A stretch of 64,000 bases of DNA from Desulfovibrio sp. (GTDB taxonomy: Bacteria > Desulfobacterota > Desulfovibrionia > Desulfovibrionales > Desulfovibrionaceae): NCBI RefSeq assembly GCF_014803725.1, contig NZ_JAAVBE010000003.1, positions 88,730 to 152,729 of the forward strand, in the 5' to 3' direction. The notes under the pieces are model-generated. The model was not told where the DNA came from and did no database searches. It was given only the letters and a program-made list of their open reading frames with translations. This document shows, in pieces, positions 62,981 through 64,000 of this stretch (position 1 is its first letter; each line of letters starts with the position of its first letter). The position numbers and the translations under genes were made by a program.

Positions 62981-64000
62981 GCCACTGGCGCCTACGCGAG
63001 GCCCCGCAAGACGCCCCGGCCAAAGACCCGCCGGACCGCTGGGCGGAAGAGCTCGCCATCTCGCCGCGCCTGCTCGACATCCTGTGGCGGCGCGGCCTTA
63101 CGGAGCGCGACGCCATCGACGCCTTCCTCTCGGCCCGGCTCGACTCCCTCACCCCGCCGGAGCGCTGGCCGCAGCTCCCCGAAGCCGCCGCCCTGCTCGC
63201 GCGCGAGCTTCTCGACGGCAAGCGCCTCGCCGTGTGGGGCGACTATGATGTGGACGGCGTGACGGCCACGGCCCTCGTGCTGGACGTGCTGGCCGCGCAC
63301 GGCATCGAGGCCGCCCACCACCTCCCGGACAGGCAGGCCGAGGGCTACGGCCTCAACACGGCCGGCGTGGAAGCGCTGGCCGAAGCCGGCTGCGGCATCC
63401 TGCTCACCGTGGATTGCGGCATTTCCGACGCCGCGGCCGTGGCGCGGGCGCGCGAGCTCGGCATGACCGTCATCGTCACCGACCACCATGTGCCGCCGGA
63501 CGATCTCCCGCCCGCCCATGCCCTGTGCAACCCGCGCACGGGCGAGCCGGCCCTGTGGCCCTGCGTCCACCTTGCCGGGGTGGGCGTGGCCTTCTACCTC
63601 ATGGCCGCTGTCAATGCGGCGCTGGCCCCGCATACGGGGCGGCGCTTCCGCATGGACGGGGTGCTCGACCTCGTGGCCCTGGGCACGCTCGCCGATGTCA
63701 TGCGCCTCACGGGCGAGAACCGCGTGCTCGTGCGCGGTGGCCTCGCCCGCATCGGCAAGGGCTCGCGGCCCGGCATGGCGGCGCTCAAGGCCGTGAGCGG
63801 CCATGACCCGGCAGGCGCGCTCACGGCAGGGCAGGCGGTGTTCCGCCTCGCGCCGCGCATCAACGCCGCCGGCCGCATGGGCAGCGCGGAAACGGCGCTC
63901 CAGCTCCTGCGCGAGCAGGACCACGCCCGGGCAGCAGAGCTCGCCGCCGAGCTTGACGCCTGCAACCAGGAACGCAAGGCCGAGGAAGAGCGCATCCACG
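62977..64000 (+). CDS. recJ: RecJ, single-strand DNA 5'-3' exonuclease (cut by window edge)
   Basis: RecJ degrades 5' single-strand tails in RecFOR recombination and mismatch repair. The visible 341 codons have the DHH phosphoesterase motifs in order: DYDVDG (89-94), TVDCGIS (144-150) and VTDHH (167-171), followed by HLAGVGVAFYLM and the DHHA1-side GTLADVM. There is no stop codon before the window end, so the C-terminal half is missing. ATGA overlap links it to the TPR gene. Confidence 0.95.
   Translation, partial: MSHWRLREAPQDAPAKDPPDRWAEELAISPRLLDILWRRGLTERDAIDAFLSARLDSLTPPERWPQLPEAAALLARELLDGKRLAVWGDYDVDGVTATALVLDVLAAHGIEAAHHLPDRQAEGYGLNTAGVEALAEAGCGILLTVDCGISDAAAVARARELGMTVIVTDHHVPPDDLPPAHALCNPRTGEPALWPCVHLAGVGVAFYLMAAVNAALAPHTGRRFRMDGVLDLVALGTLADVMRLTGENRVLVRGGLARIGKGSRPGMAALKAVSGHDPAGALTAGQAVFRLAPRINAAGRMGSAETALQLLREQDHARAAELAAELDACNQERKAEEERIH

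Overview
This window is strongly GC-rich and gene-dense. It looks like chromosomal DNA of a motile, anaerobic deltaproteobacterium of the Desulfovibrionaceae type. That placement is an inference from gene content: [NiFe]-hydrogenase maturation (hypDE), anaerobic-style cobalamin genes under a B12 riboswitch, a sigma-54 promoter at a flagellin gene, a cysteine-containing PAS chemoreceptor, and several short proteins of the sort seen in Desulfovibrio-like genomes. No rRNA gene, complete insertion sequence, prophage or CRISPR array was seen. One tRNA gene (Ser, anticodon UGA) is present.

Layout, left to right. 0-2.2 kb: end of an unidentified gene, then hypD-hypE (+). 2.3-3.3 kb: a two-gene AT-richer insert (-) with a PD-(D/E)XK-like protein and a small repeat protein. 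3.4-7.3 kb: a B12-riboswitch-controlled operon (-) for a corrinoid ABC transporter plus precorrin-2 methyltransferase. 7.3-8.3 kb: a 2-hydroxyacid dehydrogenase (-). 8.5-15.3 kb: flagellar genes fliK-flgD-flgE, a 1-kb gene-free gap, then flagellin behind a sigma-54 promoter. 15.5-19.7 kb: rnc, a radical SAM/DUF2344 fusion and two small genes. 19.8-20.3 kb: an AT-richer orphan membrane protein. 20.6-26.7 kb: one long (-) gene string, panD - glycosyltransferase - sugar-phosphate transferase - two ABC-2 permeases - CBS protein. 26.8-30.9 kb: a HerA-like ATPase, MltA and a thioesterase. 31-39 kb: a (+) string with hslU, metallophosphoesterase, M16 peptidase, miaB and small proteins. 39-46.5 kb (-): PhzF, tRNA-Ser, ribBA, an RND pump, cbiB and trmL.

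47-53.4 kb is the most unusual region. A MerR-family regulator faces a four-gene, mostly overlapping operon: a CGGC-domain cysteine protein, a polytopic membrane protein, an Hsp70/actin-fold ATPase whose C-terminus carries a hydrophobic hairpin instead of a normal substrate-binding domain, and a lone HyuA-type ATPase. I do not recognise this combination, and it is the best candidate here for an undescribed system.

53.4-64 kb is a (+) housekeeping region: ilvE, dnaX-ybaB-recR, a hairpin-rich intergenic element, a chemoreceptor behind a sigma-28 promoter, then the compact run yicC-remA-like-gmk-pyrF-TPR protein-recJ, with recJ cut by the window edge.
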